DNA of 64,000 nucleotides, from NCBI RefSeq assembly GCF_003892345.1, contig NZ_RRUE01000002.1:1-64000 (forward strand), written 5' to 3'. A program made the translations under genes and the position numbers. Shown in pieces: positions 18,949-27,566 of this stretch. Every line of letters starts with the position of its first letter. Within the stretch, counting starts at the first letter, position 1. This DNA is from Lautropia dentalis. GTDB lineage: Bacteria; Pseudomonadota; Gammaproteobacteria; Burkholderiales; Burkholderiaceae_E. The notes beneath the pieces are model-generated. The model saw only the letters and a program-made list of their open reading frames with translations, searched no databases and was not told where the DNA came from.

Positions 18949-20592
18949 ATGCACCCACGCATTTCACGCGTTGGCCTGGCTGTTGCCATGGCCCTTGCCA
19001 GCAGCACCCTGATCAGCACCACCAGCCAGGCCGCCCCGCTGGCAGACGGCACCACCCACGGTTCCGGCAACAGGGCCACCAGGCCACTGAGCTTCAAACC
19101 CACCACGGGCTGCGAAGGACTGGAAGGCTACGATGCCAAATGGGCCAGCCACGGTGACGACTATGGCTTCACCCTGGCCGGCACGAAGCGGCCGGTGCCC
19201 AAGGGGAAAAGGAACGATCCCGAGGCTGGCCAGCCCATCCTGATGAATGGTTTCTACCAAATGACCGAACACGGCGGCACCCTGTACGCCACCTTCGGCG
19301 GCGCCTCGGCCCCCGGTGTGACACCCGGCGCCCTGGTGATGCTGGATGCAGACACGCTGGCCTTCAAACAGGCCATGCCCCTGCCCTTTGCGGCCCACGC
19401 CATTGCCATCGACCGGCTGGGCAGGAAGGCCGTCGTGACCCACACCCACCAGAGCGCCTTCAGCCTGGTCGACCTGGAAAAGCACACCAGCACCTGCCGC
19501 AAGCCCGACAGCACCATCCATGGCGACACCTACCGGGGCCGCTATGTGCAGATGGATGAAATGGGCAACTTCTACATCAACTACAACAGTTTCGGCGCGA
19601 AGGATCCGTCGGGCTACATCATGAAGTACACCCCCGCGGGGGATCACGCCGCAGGCTATGCCGTCGAGCCCACCGAAAAGGCCCGGCTGGTCATCCCAAT
19701 GCTCTACCGCATGGGCAGCCTGATCACCGGCGGACGTGCCGTGACCTCGGTGGATGCCCAGAACGGCACCGTGAACCAGCTCTCGCCCACCTTCGAAAGC
19801 CTCAACATCTACAACTATGTGTCCGGCCCCGGCATGTCGCTGGTGGCCAGCAACAATGACGTGTCCGGTCGCCCCAACCTGATGGTGATCGATCCGGTGA
19901 GCGGCGCCCGCAGCGCGCTGCTCACCGGTTCGGGCAGTGTGGAAGTGGGGTACAGCCCCGACAGCCAGCAGGCCTTCACCACCAACTACGAAAGCAACAC
20001 CGTGACGGTGGCCGCCCTGTCCCCCGAACGCAAAGCCTTCCAGCCCGGCCAGTTCGTCAACATCACGTTCCAGGATTCCCCCTCGAACCTGTACGTGCGC
20101 CACACCGGCAAGGGCACCGATGTCTACGTGACCACCAAGACCTGGGAAGGTGACAACGCCACCCGCGGCGCCCTGCTGCACCGGATCCATCTGGACAGCA
20201 GCGTGAAGGGCATCGACGGCATCGGCCGCGCCGGCGCCTGCACCATCACCACCTTCGACATGCGCGACAACACGGTATCGGCCCCTGTGGCCTGCCCGCT
20301 GATGAACGCTGCAGACACCTGGAAGGCCCAGTATCGCCGCATCCGCGACGTGTCGCTGCCCGCCATGGAAAAGAGTCTCAAGGGCGCCCGGGCCTTCAAG
20401 GCAAAGGCCGAGGCCGACCTGAAGGCAGCCCGCCAGCAGGCCGCCCAGAAGCCCGGCAAGGAATCCCGCGCCGCGCTGGCCAGGGCGAAGGAAAACCTCG
20501 GCAACGCCACCGTCTGGCTGGCGTACGTGAACAAACACCTGCCCAACCTGCGCGACGGCCTGCGCTACTACCAGCAGCTGGCTGGCGAGTGA
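18949..20592 (+). CDS. secreted protein with probable beta-propeller core and helical C-terminus
   Basis: 547 residues. A Sec signal peptide is clear: [20 protein letters not shown]...SQA followed by AAPLADG. The central part (about 60-440) reads like repeated beta-sheet blades: [83 protein letters not shown]. This pattern occurs in periplasmic YncE-like propellers. Three to four cysteines may form disulfides. The last ~90 residues are a charged coiled-coil-like helix ([21 protein letters not shown]). I do not recognise a named family. It is monocistronic; a weak Fur-like box upstream hints at iron control. Confidence 0.75.
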   Translation: MHPRISRVGLAVAMALASSTLISTTSQAAPLADGTTHGSGNRATRPLSFKPTTGCEGLEGYDAKWASHGDDYGFTLAGTKRPVPKGKRNDPEAGQPILMNGFYQMTEHGGTLYATFGGASAPGVTPGALVMLDADTLAFKQAMPLPFAAHAIAIDRLGRKAVVTHTHQSAFSLVDLEKHTSTCRKPDSTIHGDTYRGRYVQMDEMGNFYINYNSFGAKDPSGYIMKYTPAGDHAAGYAVEPTEKARLVIPMLYRMGSLITGGRAVTSVDAQNGTVNQLSPTFESLNIYNYVSGPGMSLVASNNDVSGRPNLMVIDPVSGARSALLTGSGSVEVGYSPDSQQAFTTNYESNTVTVAALSPERKAFQPGQFVNITFQDSPSNLYVRHTGKGTDVYVTTKTWEGDNATRGALLHRIHLDSSVKGIDGIGRAGACTITTFDMRDNTVSAPVACPLMNAADTWKAQYRRIRDVSLPAMEKSLKGARAFKAKAEADLKAARQQAAQKPGKESRAALARAKENLGNATVWLAYVNKHLPNLRDGLRYYQQLAGE

Positions 20593-20726
20593 ACGGCAAC
20601 GCGCGCTGGCGGACGGGTCATGTCATGCACGCACCGTCCGCGCGGCCGCGCTCCGCACCTGATGTCGCAGACCGGTATCATCGCCACACGGGCGTGTCCC
20701 ATTCGCATCCCTCACAGGAGAACCTC

Positions 20727-21227
20727 ATGAGCAAAGTCACTTTCCACGATACCGTCAGCGTCGATGTAGCCGGCACCCTGCCGGCCAAAGGCAGCAAGGC
20801 ACCGGCCTTCAGCCTCGTCAACGCGGAACTGGGCGAATCCACGCTGGCCACCTATGCCGGCAAGCGCAAGGTGCTGAACATCTTCCCGAGCGTGGACACC
20901 GGCGTGTGCGCAACCTCGGTACGCCGCTTCAACACCGAGGCATCCAAACTGGACAACACCGTCGTGCTGTGCATTTCGGGCGATCTGCCGTTTGCGCAGA
21001 ACCGCTTCTGCGGCGCCGAGGGCCTGAAAAATGTCGTCACCCTGTCGTGCTTCCGCAGCCCTACGTTCCGCAAGGACTACGGCGTGGACATGACCAGCGG
21101 CCCGCTGGCCGGCCTGACCGCCCGCGCGGTGGTGGTACTGGACGAGAATGACCAGGTGCTGCACAGCGAACTGGTGTCCGAGCTGACCCACGAGCCGGAC
21201 TATGCGGCGGCGCTGGCCGTGCTGTGA
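20727..21227 (+). CDS. tpx: thiol peroxidase Tpx (2-Cys peroxiredoxin)
   Basis: 166 residues. Peroxidatic Cys in [17 protein letters not shown] near residue 60 and resolving Cys in [15 protein letters not shown] near 94 are both present, as is [16 protein letters not shown], all typical of Tpx. Reduces lipid and hydrogen peroxides using thioredoxin, in cytosol or periplasm. Start 20727 has AGGAG upstream; the longer frame to 20589 is rejected. A strong terminator follows. Confidence 0.95.
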   Translation: MSKVTFHDTVSVDVAGTLPAKGSKAPAFSLVNAELGESTLATYAGKRKVLNIFPSVDTGVCATSVRRFNTEASKLDNTVVLCISGDLPFAQNRFCGAEGLKNVVTLSCFRSPTFRKDYGVDMTSGPLAGLTARAVVVLDENDQVLHSELVSELTHEPDYAAALAVL

Positions 21228-21251
21228 TTCTGGCAAATCAGCCTGATCACA

Positions 21252-21285
21252 CATCAAAAAAGGGGCTGAAGCCCCTTTTTTGATG
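21252..21285 (+). terminator. rho-independent terminator of tpx
   Basis: CATCAAAAAAGGGGC (21252-21266) pairs perfectly with GCCCCTTTTTTGATG (21271-21285) around a TGAA loop; the A/T tracts make it bidirectional, also serving the convergent ccdAB operon. Confidence 0.9.
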
Positions 21286-21296
21286 GTGTACCCCCC

Positions 21297-21374
21297 AGGG
21301 CATGTCATGGACTCGTGCGTCCTCGCGCGCCCTCATGAGAACATTGGGACGAACCAGTTCACGACACACTCTAA
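21297..21374. repeat. short degenerate copy of the inverted-repeat element family
   Basis: Left side GCATGTCATGGACTCGTGCGTCC and right side GGGACGAACCAG...CACGACACACTCT resemble the left and right termini of the 269-bp element (1366-1634), now only some 75 bases apart, as if the interior was lost. Its right end reaches the ccdB stop codon (21371-21373). Confidence 0.5.
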
Positions 21375-21685
21375 ACTCCGGAGATCAGGAAATCCAAAGC
21401 ACCCACGATCTCATCCCGACAGAAGGACAGATCATGTACAGGACGCCCCACATACCGCCGATCAATACCGGCCATCAAAGGAACCATCAGGATATGGGGC
21501 TCTCCCTGCACATCCACCACCGGTGTCAGGCGTGTTACCTTCCTGTTGGCCACTGTGCGCAGTGGCACCAGTGGAACGACAACCACGGTACGCAGATCAT
21601 CCAAGAGGGGTGACTGCACATCAAGAAGCCACGGATGCGTACGTCGCGTTGCAGGGTTCGCATTCTCATGCAGCCAGAATTGCAT
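21371..21685 (-). CDS. ccdB: CcdB-family toxin (gyrase poison)
   Basis: 104 residues. MQFWLHENAN opens like CcdB, then the conserved LLDVQSPLLDDLRTVVVVPL, LTPVVDVQGEPHILMVPLMAGIDRR and VGRPVHDLSFCRDEIVGALDFLISGV. CcdB traps DNA gyrase. In the F-plasmid protein the C-terminal W-G-I end contacts gyrase; here the end is ISGV, so the tryptophan is absent and activity may differ. Two bases separate it from the upstream ccdA. Confidence 0.88.
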   Translation of the reverse strand: MQFWLHENANPATRRTHPWLLDVQSPLLDDLRTVVVVPLVPLRTVANRKVTRLTPVVDVQGEPHILMVPLMAGIDRRYVGRPVHDLSFCRDEIVGALDFLISGV

Positions 21686-21687
21686 GA

Positions 21688-21945
21688 TCAGAAACTCCGT
21701 GTTGCGTCACTGAAGCAGCCGTGCATCTCGACAAAGCGGTTGTAGGCCTCGATGGCCTCGGTATTTTCCTGCCGCCAGGCAGCCTCCTGCTGCCGGGCCA
21801 GCTGCTCGCTCAAGGCCCTTTCCAGGGTGGCTGAAAGGTTGATTTTCAGCGCACGAGCCTTTGCCAGCAGATCACTGTTGATACTGACATTGGTGGCCCG
21901 TTTGGGCGCCTGCGCATCGAATATGGTCATGTTTGCCATCGGCAT
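21688..21945 (-). CDS. ccdA: CcdA-family antitoxin
   Basis: 85 residues. N-terminal ribbon-helix-helix RATNVSINSDLLAKARALKINLSATLERAL and C-terminal toxin-wrapping helix W-R-Q-E-N-T-E-A-I-E-A-Y-N-R-F-V-E-M-H-G-x-F-S-D, close to the family end 'E-N-x-E-G...F-I-E-x-x-G-x-F-A-D'. Start 21945 is chosen for the GAGG eight bases upstream; other in-frame ATGs are at 21963 and 21939. First gene of the ccdAB operon, with a palindromic operator at 21969-21989. Confidence 0.88.
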   Translation of the reverse strand: MPMANMTIFDAQAPKRATNVSINSDLLAKARALKINLSATLERALSEQLARQQEAAWRQENTEAIEAYNRFVEMHGCFSDATRSF

Positions 21946-21968
21946 TGTCTGGCCCTCATGCATGGATC

Positions 21969-21989
21969 ATGCGCATACTATATGCGCAT
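21969..21989. promoter_or_regulatory. palindromic operator of ccdAB
   Basis: ATGCGCATA-CTA-TATGCGCAT is a perfect nine-base inverted repeat with three-base centre, 24 bases before the ccdA start and overlapping a TATAGT-like -10 hexamer. It is the obvious binding site for the CcdA ribbon-helix-helix dimer. Confidence 0.7.
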
Positions 21990-22081
21990 GACAAGCCGAA
22001 GACAAGCAGCCGGGTAACATCGTCTATCCGCCACAGAACCCGCCATGCTCCCCCACAAACCGCCACGAACAGGGCTCATCC

Positions 22082-23230
22082 ATGCTTTCCCACATGCATC
22101 CCCAGCTGGCCGCCTTTTTCCAGTACCGTGTCGAGCAGCAGAAACTGCTGGAACAGCTGGACGGCCCCGGCGCCGTCATGCCCATGCCCGACCTGAAGGG
22201 ACTGCGCGCCTGGTACAAAATGTTTGGCCAGCGCGTGGGCGGTCCGGTCCTGGAGGTGGCCGAGGTGCGCGATTTCGTGGCCGAAACCGATGAACGCCCG
22301 CTGCACATGCGGCTGTACCGGCCACAGGCAGACCTTGCGGCGCCCCCCTGTCTCGTCTATTTTCATGGCGGCGGCTGGTCGATGGGCGATCTGGATACAC
22401 ACGACCGGGTCTGCCGGCGGCTGGCACTGGCCGCACAGGCAGTGGTCATTTCGGTGGACTATGGGCTGTCCCCTGAGCTGCCGTGGCCCCAGGCCGCGCA
22501 TGATGCCATCGCGGCCACCCGCTGGATACAGGCCAGCGCCGGCTCACTGGCCATCGATGCACACCGGGTCGGCGTGGCTGGCGACAGCGCCGGCGGCAAT
22601 CTGGCAGCCATCGTGGCCCTGGCGTTGCGCCCGGCCGCAGATATCCTGCCCCAGTCCGACGATCAGGCCCGGACAGACAGTCAACACCGGCCAGCCAATC
22701 GGCACAGGACAGATCGCCCGTCTCCCGGCAATGGTCACGCCCAGCCGGAAAACCTGCCTCCACCGGACAGTCCACCCCAGTCCCAAAGCCCGCAGCCTGA
22801 AAACCTTCCTCCGCTGGTCGCCCAGCTGCTCATCTACCCCGCAACCGACCTGCGCAGCGGCTTCGAGCCCCACTATCCGTCCCTGACGGACAACGCCGAC
22901 CGGCCGCCCCTGTCCACGGCCCAGATGCGTGAACACATGCGACATTATCTGGACGAACAGCCAGAACACGCGCATCACTGGCAGGCATCTCCCCTGCTGG
23001 CCAATGACCACCGGGGGGCTGCGCCAGCCCTGGTCATCACCGCCGGGCTGGACCCGCTGCGTGACGACGGCATCGCCTACGCGCAGACCCTGTCACGCGC
23101 CGGGGTGGATGTACTGCTGCGCAACTACGCCGGCCACACCCACGGCTTCGTGGAAATGGCTGGCGTGCTGGACACGGTACCGGACGCCTTTGCGCTGATG
23201 GGGCAATGGTTCCGGCAGCAGGCCGCCTGA
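22082..23230 (+). CDS. alpha/beta hydrolase (hormone-sensitive-lipase-like esterase)
   Basis: 382 residues. Oxyanion motif HGGGWSMG near 95-102, nucleophile elbow GDSAGGN near 166-172, catalytic Asp in ITAGLDPLRDDG and His in AGHTHGF, all in correct order for HSL-type carboxylesterases. A Pro/Gln/Asn-rich insertion (about residues 192-240) sits between the nucleophile helix and the LLIYPATDL strand, which is normally continuous. ATG 22082 lies close behind weak ribosome-like sequence; MLSHMHPQLAAF suits the family start. Substrate unknown. Confidence 0.85.
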   Translation: MLSHMHPQLAAFFQYRVEQQKLLEQLDGPGAVMPMPDLKGLRAWYKMFGQRVGGPVLEVAEVRDFVAETDERPLHMRLYRPQADLAAPPCLVYFHGGGWSMGDLDTHDRVCRRLALAAQAVVISVDYGLSPELPWPQAAHDAIAATRWIQASAGSLAIDAHRVGVAGDSAGGNLAAIVALALRPAADILPQSDDQARTDSQHRPANRHRTDRPSPGNGHAQPENLPPPDSPPQSQSPQPENLPPLVAQLLIYPATDLRSGFEPHYPSLTDNADRPPLSTAQMREHMRHYLDEQPEHAHHWQASPLLANDHRGAAPALVITAGLDPLRDDGIAYAQTLSRAGVDVLLRNYAGHTHGFVEMAGVLDTVPDAFALMGQWFRQQAA

Positions 23231-23244
23231 ACGAACGCGTCACA

Positions 23245-25515
23245 TCACAGCGCCAGATTTACCCGCGCCCCCAGCCAGAACTGCCTGCCCAGGCCCTGAT
23301 AGCCGCGCACCGGTTCCACGTCCTTGTCCGCCGCATTGAGCACGCTGGCCTCCAGCGTCCAGCGTGGATCGACTTCCCAGCGGGCCCGCAGATCCAGCAC
23401 GGCATAGCTGCCCAGCCGCACCGCGCCGTCGGGCCGCGCACCCACCCGCGTGAGCGTCGCGCCCGCCGTCCAGCCTGCGCCCAGGTAATCGGCCGCCACA
23501 CTGTGCTGGTGTGCCGCTCGCCGGTTCAGGCGCTTGCCGGTGGCATCATCCTTTGCATCCAGAAAATCGAATTCTGCACTCAGACGCACCTGCCGCCAGT
23601 CGTGCATGGTCTGGAGGGTGGCCCCCTTCAGCGTGGCCCGGTCGGTATTGGCAGCGCAGCCAAAATAGCCTGCAGGACACGTGGTTCCGGTCGTATCGGG
23701 GTCATAACCAATGAGGTTGCGAACTTTGTTGCGATAGACGGTCACACCGGCGCGCGTACCCGGCGCCTGCCACAACAGGCCCAGTTCGGCACTGCGGCCC
23801 TTTTCCGGCTTCAGGCTGCCCACCCCGTAATTGGGGTAGTACAGGTCGTTGAAGGTGGGCGCGCGAAAGCTCGTTCCCACCTGCGCACGCAGTTTCAGCT
23901 TCTGCGTCAGTGCCTGGGTAGCCCCCAGGCTGCCCGTCGTATTGTTGCCGTAGGCCGAATTGTGATCGTGCCGCAGGCTGGCCTGCACGTCGGTCCCCGT
24001 ACCGAACTGGCCGGTATACCCCGCCAGCAGCCCCTGGTTGTGACGGCTGCGATGATCCGGCTGCGCCCCCACCCCGTTCACACCGGTCGTGGCATAACTG
24101 GCCGCCGTCACCTTCTCGTGCAGGTATTCCCAGCCCAGCACCAGCTGCTGGCCGGGCTGCAGCTGCAGCGCGTTCTGCCAGATAAACTGGCGGCGCGCCG
24201 TCCGGTAGCGATCCGGACTGGCTGCACCACTTTTTGCATCATCTTCGGCGGCCCCGAGCTGGGCCGAGGTGGTCCAGCGGTCGGACATCTTCCCACGATA
24301 GTCCAGTGCCGTCGTGCGGGTGGTCAGCCGGTTCCGGAAATCCTGCAGGGCATTGCTCTGGCCGGTGGCGGCATCCCAGGTGGCGCTGTCGTACTGGGCG
24401 TTCAGCTTCGACTGCGTTGCCACCAGGCCCACCCGGTGCCCGGCCACCGGGGTCAGTCCCAGGTTCACCGTGCCCACGGTTCGACGGAAGCCGTCCCGGT
24501 CCGGGTTGTAGTAGCCGTTGGGATCATTCGGGCGAATGGCCGATTCACCCCGGTTCTGCTCGCGCCCCACACTCACCGCGTAGTCGAGCTGCCCCAGCCC
24601 CGTGGTGGCGGCACCGCTGATGTCCGCCCCGGCCTGCCGCCCGCCATAGCCCCCCACGGCCAGATGGGCCGACAGTTTCGGCGCCCCCTGCCCACGCCGG
24701 GTAATGAGGTTGATCACCCCGCCCACGGCATCTGCCCCATACAGCCCGGAAGCCGGTCCGCGCACCACCTCGATGCGTTCGAGCTGGGCCAGGTCCAGGG
24801 CACCGAACTGGGTCTGCCCCAGCGTGGCCGAGCCCACGCGCACACCATCGACCAGCACCACCACCCCGTTGGCCCCCACACCACGCAGGAAGTAGCCGGC
24901 ACTCTGCCCCGGGCCGCCATTGCGCGCCAGCTGCAGGCCCGCATACCGCTGCAGCGCATCCTCCACCGAATGCAGCCCACTGGCATGCAGCCGCTCGCCG
25001 TCGATCAGTACCACGTCACTCACACTGTCGGCCAGCGGTTGTGCTTCACGTGTGGCCGTCACCACCACGGCGCCCATGGGCGCCGCGGAGGAATGATCTG
25101 CCTGTGATGACGATGCCTGTCCCTTCACCTGCCCATTTGCCTGCTCGTTCACCTGACCATCCGGAGAGGCAGACAGCAGCGACACATCCCCGTCAGGCAC
25201 AGCAGAACCGGATGCAGCCTGCGCTGCCGTCATCGTCCACAGAGCCCCCGCCACGGCCAGTGCAACCGTGCCTGCCCCGACCATCATGCGTGTGGGCGCC
25301 CCGGACCGGTCGCGCCACAGCCTCGCGTCATTTCCTGCCCCCCCGTCATTCCTGATCATCCTGCCGTCCCCGGGCATCCTTGCGTCCCTGGCCATTCCGC
25401 CGGCCATCCCTTCACACCCGAGCCTCCCGCCACCAACCGCCCTTGCGCCGCGCTCTGCCACTGCGCCACGCGCCACTCTTCCCGCGCCCCGCCGACCTGC
25501 CAGCTGCACACCCAT
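23245..25515 (-). CDS. TonB-dependent outer-membrane receptor (BtuB-like)
   Basis: About 756 residues. Start 25515 (MGVQLAG) has AGGAG eight bases upstream; a basic stretch then leads to a hydrophobic export segment around 75-95 ending TAAQAASG. Plug domain: VVVTATREAQPLADS (TonB-box-like), GYFLRGVGANGVVVLVDGVRVG, IEVVRGPASGLYGADAVGGVINLITRRG. The rest is a 22-strand barrel ending in an aromatic-poor RVNLAL. Best resemblance is to BtuB-type vitamin B12 receptors, but no cobalamin riboswitch is visible upstream. It is divergent from modABC with a ModE-type site in between, so a molybdenum-related ligand is possible (inference). Confidence 0.82.
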   Translation of the reverse strand: MGVQLAGRRGAGRVARGAVAERGARAVGGGRLGCEGMAGGMARDARMPGDGRMIRNDGGAGNDARLWRDRSGAPTRMMVGAGTVALAVAGALWTMTAAQAASGSAVPDGDVSLLSASPDGQVNEQANGQVKGQASSSQADHSSAAPMGAVVVTATREAQPLADSVSDVVLIDGERLHASGLHSVEDALQRYAGLQLARNGGPGQSAGYFLRGVGANGVVVLVDGVRVGSATLGQTQFGALDLAQLERIEVVRGPASGLYGADAVGGVINLITRRGQGAPKLSAHLAVGGYGGRQAGADISGAATTGLGQLDYAVSVGREQNRGESAIRPNDPNGYYNPDRDGFRRTVGTVNLGLTPVAGHRVGLVATQSKLNAQYDSATWDAATGQSNALQDFRNRLTTRTTALDYRGKMSDRWTTSAQLGAAEDDAKSGAASPDRYRTARRQFIWQNALQLQPGQQLVLGWEYLHEKVTAASYATTGVNGVGAQPDHRSRHNQGLLAGYTGQFGTGTDVQASLRHDHNSAYGNNTTGSLGATQALTQKLKLRAQVGTSFRAPTFNDLYYPNYGVGSLKPEKGRSAELGLLWQAPGTRAGVTVYRNKVRNLIGYDPDTTGTTCPAGYFGCAANTDRATLKGATLQTMHDWRQVRLSAEFDFLDAKDDATGKRLNRRAAHQHSVAADYLGAGWTAGATLTRVGARPDGAVRLGSYAVLDLRARWEVDPRWTLEASVLNAADKDVEPVRGYQGLGRQFWLGARVNLAL

Positions 25516-25585
25516 GATCTCGACTCCTGAAACAAAAACACAGTACAGACCGCCATTCTGCCAACCGTGAAAAATTTTTTCATGA

Positions 25586-25770
25586 CCACCCGGCCGGTTG
25601 AACGACATCCAGGCGGCAGAGCAACGTCCGGACGACTGGGAAATTGCCCGGATGGCCGAGCGTCCCTCCAGACCTCGAGCAACACCCGAATGTTGAACAA
25701 CACCCAGGCGCTTGAGGAGCCACCGGGCAATTGAGAAACACCCCGGATGGTTGAGCAACATCAACGCCAG
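25586..25770. repeat. degenerate 18-20 bp tandem repeat array, about nine units
   Basis: Successive units of 18-20 bp share a loose consensus ACCCGGATGGTTGAGCAAC. The clearest copies are ACCCGAATGTTGAACAAC, ACCGGGCAATTGAGAAAC and ACCCCGGATGGTTGAGCAAC. The array fills the leader of the TonB receptor gene (between ModE site and start). It is too degenerate to be a recent slippage product and resembles an iteron-like set of binding sites or an old duplication. Confidence 0.6.
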
Positions 25771-25788
25771 CCATGCGTTGAATGCACC

Positions 25789-25816
25789 ACCGTTATATAA
25801 ACGTGTATATTCCGGT
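25789..25816. promoter_or_regulatory. ModE-type operator upstream of modA
   Basis: Half sites ACCGTTATATA and TATATTCCGGT are inverted around six bases. Compared with the ModE consensus as I recall it (ATCGCTATATA-N6-TATATAACGAT), 17 of 22 half-site positions agree. ModE with molybdate represses modA in E. coli from such a site. It lies 124 bases before modA and about 275 bases before the divergent receptor gene. Confidence 0.7.
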
Positions 25817-25833
25817 GATCGATCGCCTCCCTG

Positions 25834-25927
25834 TCGGGGAGCTTCATCACTCCCAGGATCTTCTCCGCGTCCGGGATCTTCATTACGCCCGGAGATCTTC
25901 ATTGCGTCGGGGGATCTTCAACCATCT
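25834..25927 (+). repeat. 18-19 bp tandem repeat in the modA leader, about five units
   Basis: Units such as CGGGATCTTCATTACGCC, CGGAGATCTTCATTGCGTC and GGGGGATCTTCAACCATC follow each other up to 13 bases before the modA ATG. Shared core GATCTTCATT. Since it lies between the ModE site and modA, it is probably in the transcribed leader. Confidence 0.65.
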
Positions 25928-25939
25928 ACAGGACTCACC

Positions 25940-26692
25940 ATGACCTTCCGCAAGAACCTGCTGGCACTGGCCGCCCTGTCCCTCTTTGCCACGGCCGCCC
26001 AGGCCGCCGACATCACCGTCTCCGCTGCCGCCAGCCTGACCAACGCCTTCAAGGAAATCGCCGAAAAGTACCAGGCCAAGTATCCGGATGCCAAGGTGCA
26101 GCTGAACTTCGGTGCCTCCGGTGCCCTGCTGCAGCAGATGTCCAAGGGCGCCCCGGTCGACCTCTTCGCCTCGGCCGACCAGGCCACCATGGACAAGGCC
26201 GAGAAGCAGGACCTGATCGACCCCAAAACCCGTCACAACTTCGTCCAGAACACCCTGGTGCTGATCGTGCCGTCCGACAGCACGCTGACCCTGTCCAAAC
26301 TGGCCGATCTCAAGAAGGCCGATGTCAAGAAGGTCGCCATCGGCAATCCGGCCAGCGTCCCGGTCGGCGCCTACACCCAGGCCACGCTGGAAGCCGCCCA
26401 CCTGTGGAAGGCCGTTTCCGCCAAGGCCGTCAACACCCAGAACGTGCGCCAGTCGCTGGACTACGTGGCCCGGGGTGAGGTGGATGCCGGCTTCGTTTAC
26501 GGCACCGACACCTACGTCATGAAAGACAAGGTCAAGACGGCGCTGGAGGTTCCCACCCAGACGCCCATCCTGTACCCGCTGGCCATCACGAAGGACGCGG
26601 CCCAGCCCGAAGAGGCCCGTCGCTTCCAGGCCTTCATCCTGGCCCCCGAAGGCCAGGAAGTGCTGGCCAGGTACTTCTTCAGGAAACCCTGA
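25940..26692 (+). CDS. modA: molybdate-binding periplasmic protein ModA
   Basis: 250 residues. Signal peptide MTFRKNLLALAALSLFATAAQA, then mature ADITVSAAASLTNAFKEIA, the classic ModA start with the oxyanion-binding serines. Further marks: FGASGALLQQMSKGAPVDLFASADQ, IGNPASVPVGAYTQ, RGEVDAGFVYGTDT. Captures molybdate (and tungstate) for ModBC. Start 25940 gives a proper signal sequence; the frame is open further upstream through the repeats. First gene of modABC. Confidence 0.95.
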   Translation: MTFRKNLLALAALSLFATAAQAADITVSAAASLTNAFKEIAEKYQAKYPDAKVQLNFGASGALLQQMSKGAPVDLFASADQATMDKAEKQDLIDPKTRHNFVQNTLVLIVPSDSTLTLSKLADLKKADVKKVAIGNPASVPVGAYTQATLEAAHLWKAVSAKAVNTQNVRQSLDYVARGEVDAGFVYGTDTYVMKDKVKTALEVPTQTPILYPLAITKDAAQPEEARRFQAFILAPEGQEVLARYFFRKP

Positions 26693-26734
26693 GACGTCAG
26701 CCCCCGGCATGACCCTCCTGCTGTTACCCTCATC

Positions 26735-27409
26735 ATGGATTCCGCTGCCTGGACCGCCCTGCTGCTGTCACTGAAAGTGGCTGGTCTGGCCACTGCCATC
26801 GACCTCGTTCTCGGCGTGGCCGTCGGCTGGCTGCTCGCGCGCAAGCGCTTCCCCGTTCGTGAACTGCTCGACACGGTCCTCACACTGCCCATGGTGATGC
26901 CCCCCACGGTGCTGGGCTATTACCTGCTCGTGGTCATCGGCCGCCGGGGCTGGCTGGGCGGATGGCTCAACAGCACCTTCGGCATCAACCTGATCTTCAC
27001 CTGGCAGGGCGCCGTCATCGCGGCATCCGTCGTGGCCTTTCCGCTGATCTTCAAGCCGGCCCGTGCCGCGTTCGAATCCGTGGACGGCCAGCTGGAACAG
27101 GCCGCCCGCGTACTGGGGCTGAAGGAAGCCGCCGTATTCTTCCGGGTCACGCTGCCCATGGCCTGGCGTGGCATTCTGGCCGGGCTGCTGCTGGCCTTTG
27201 CCCGCGCCCTGGGCGAGTTCGGCGCCACCCTGATGGTGGCCGGCAGCATCCCGGGCAAGACGCAGACGCTCTCCATCGCCATCTACGAAGCCGTCCAGGC
27301 CGGCCAGGACGACACCGCCAACATGCTGGTACTGGTCACCTCCGCCGTCTGCATTGCCGTGCTGCTGTCGGCCGGCAAGCTGGCCCCGGGGCAGCTGGCG
27401 CGGCGATGA
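26735..27409 (+). CDS. modB: molybdate ABC transporter permease ModB
   Basis: 224 residues with five predicted membrane helices. The EAA loop EQAARVLGLKEAAVFFRVTLPMAWRGILAG and the block ARALGEFGATLMVAGSIPGKTQTLSIAIYE are diagnostic of ModB. 42 bases after modA. Passes molybdate across the inner membrane together with the ATPase ModC. Confidence 0.94.
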   Translation: MDSAAWTALLLSLKVAGLATAIDLVLGVAVGWLLARKRFPVRELLDTVLTLPMVMPPTVLGYYLLVVIGRRGWLGGWLNSTFGINLIFTWQGAVIAASVVAFPLIFKPARAAFESVDGQLEQAARVLGLKEAAVFFRVTLPMAWRGILAGLLLAFARALGEFGATLMVAGSIPGKTQTLSIAIYEAVQAGQDDTANMLVLVTSAVCIAVLLSAGKLAPGQLARR

Positions 27410-27566
27410 ACCCCGCCCTCGCAGGCGCCCGGCACCGCCGCGGCACACATTGCCCCCCACGCATGCTCCCTTTCCCGACGGGGCACATCTCAAAACAGGG
27501 CCATACCACATCCCCCCGGCCCAGCCGGCTGCCTGCCCCCAACCTTCAGTTCCGGACGCCTGCACC

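Noticed and set aside
25516-25800. Cobalamin riboswitch before the BtuB-like receptor
   Set aside because: No B12-box-like GCCACTG and no ordered paired regions were found; the leader is filled by degenerate repeats.
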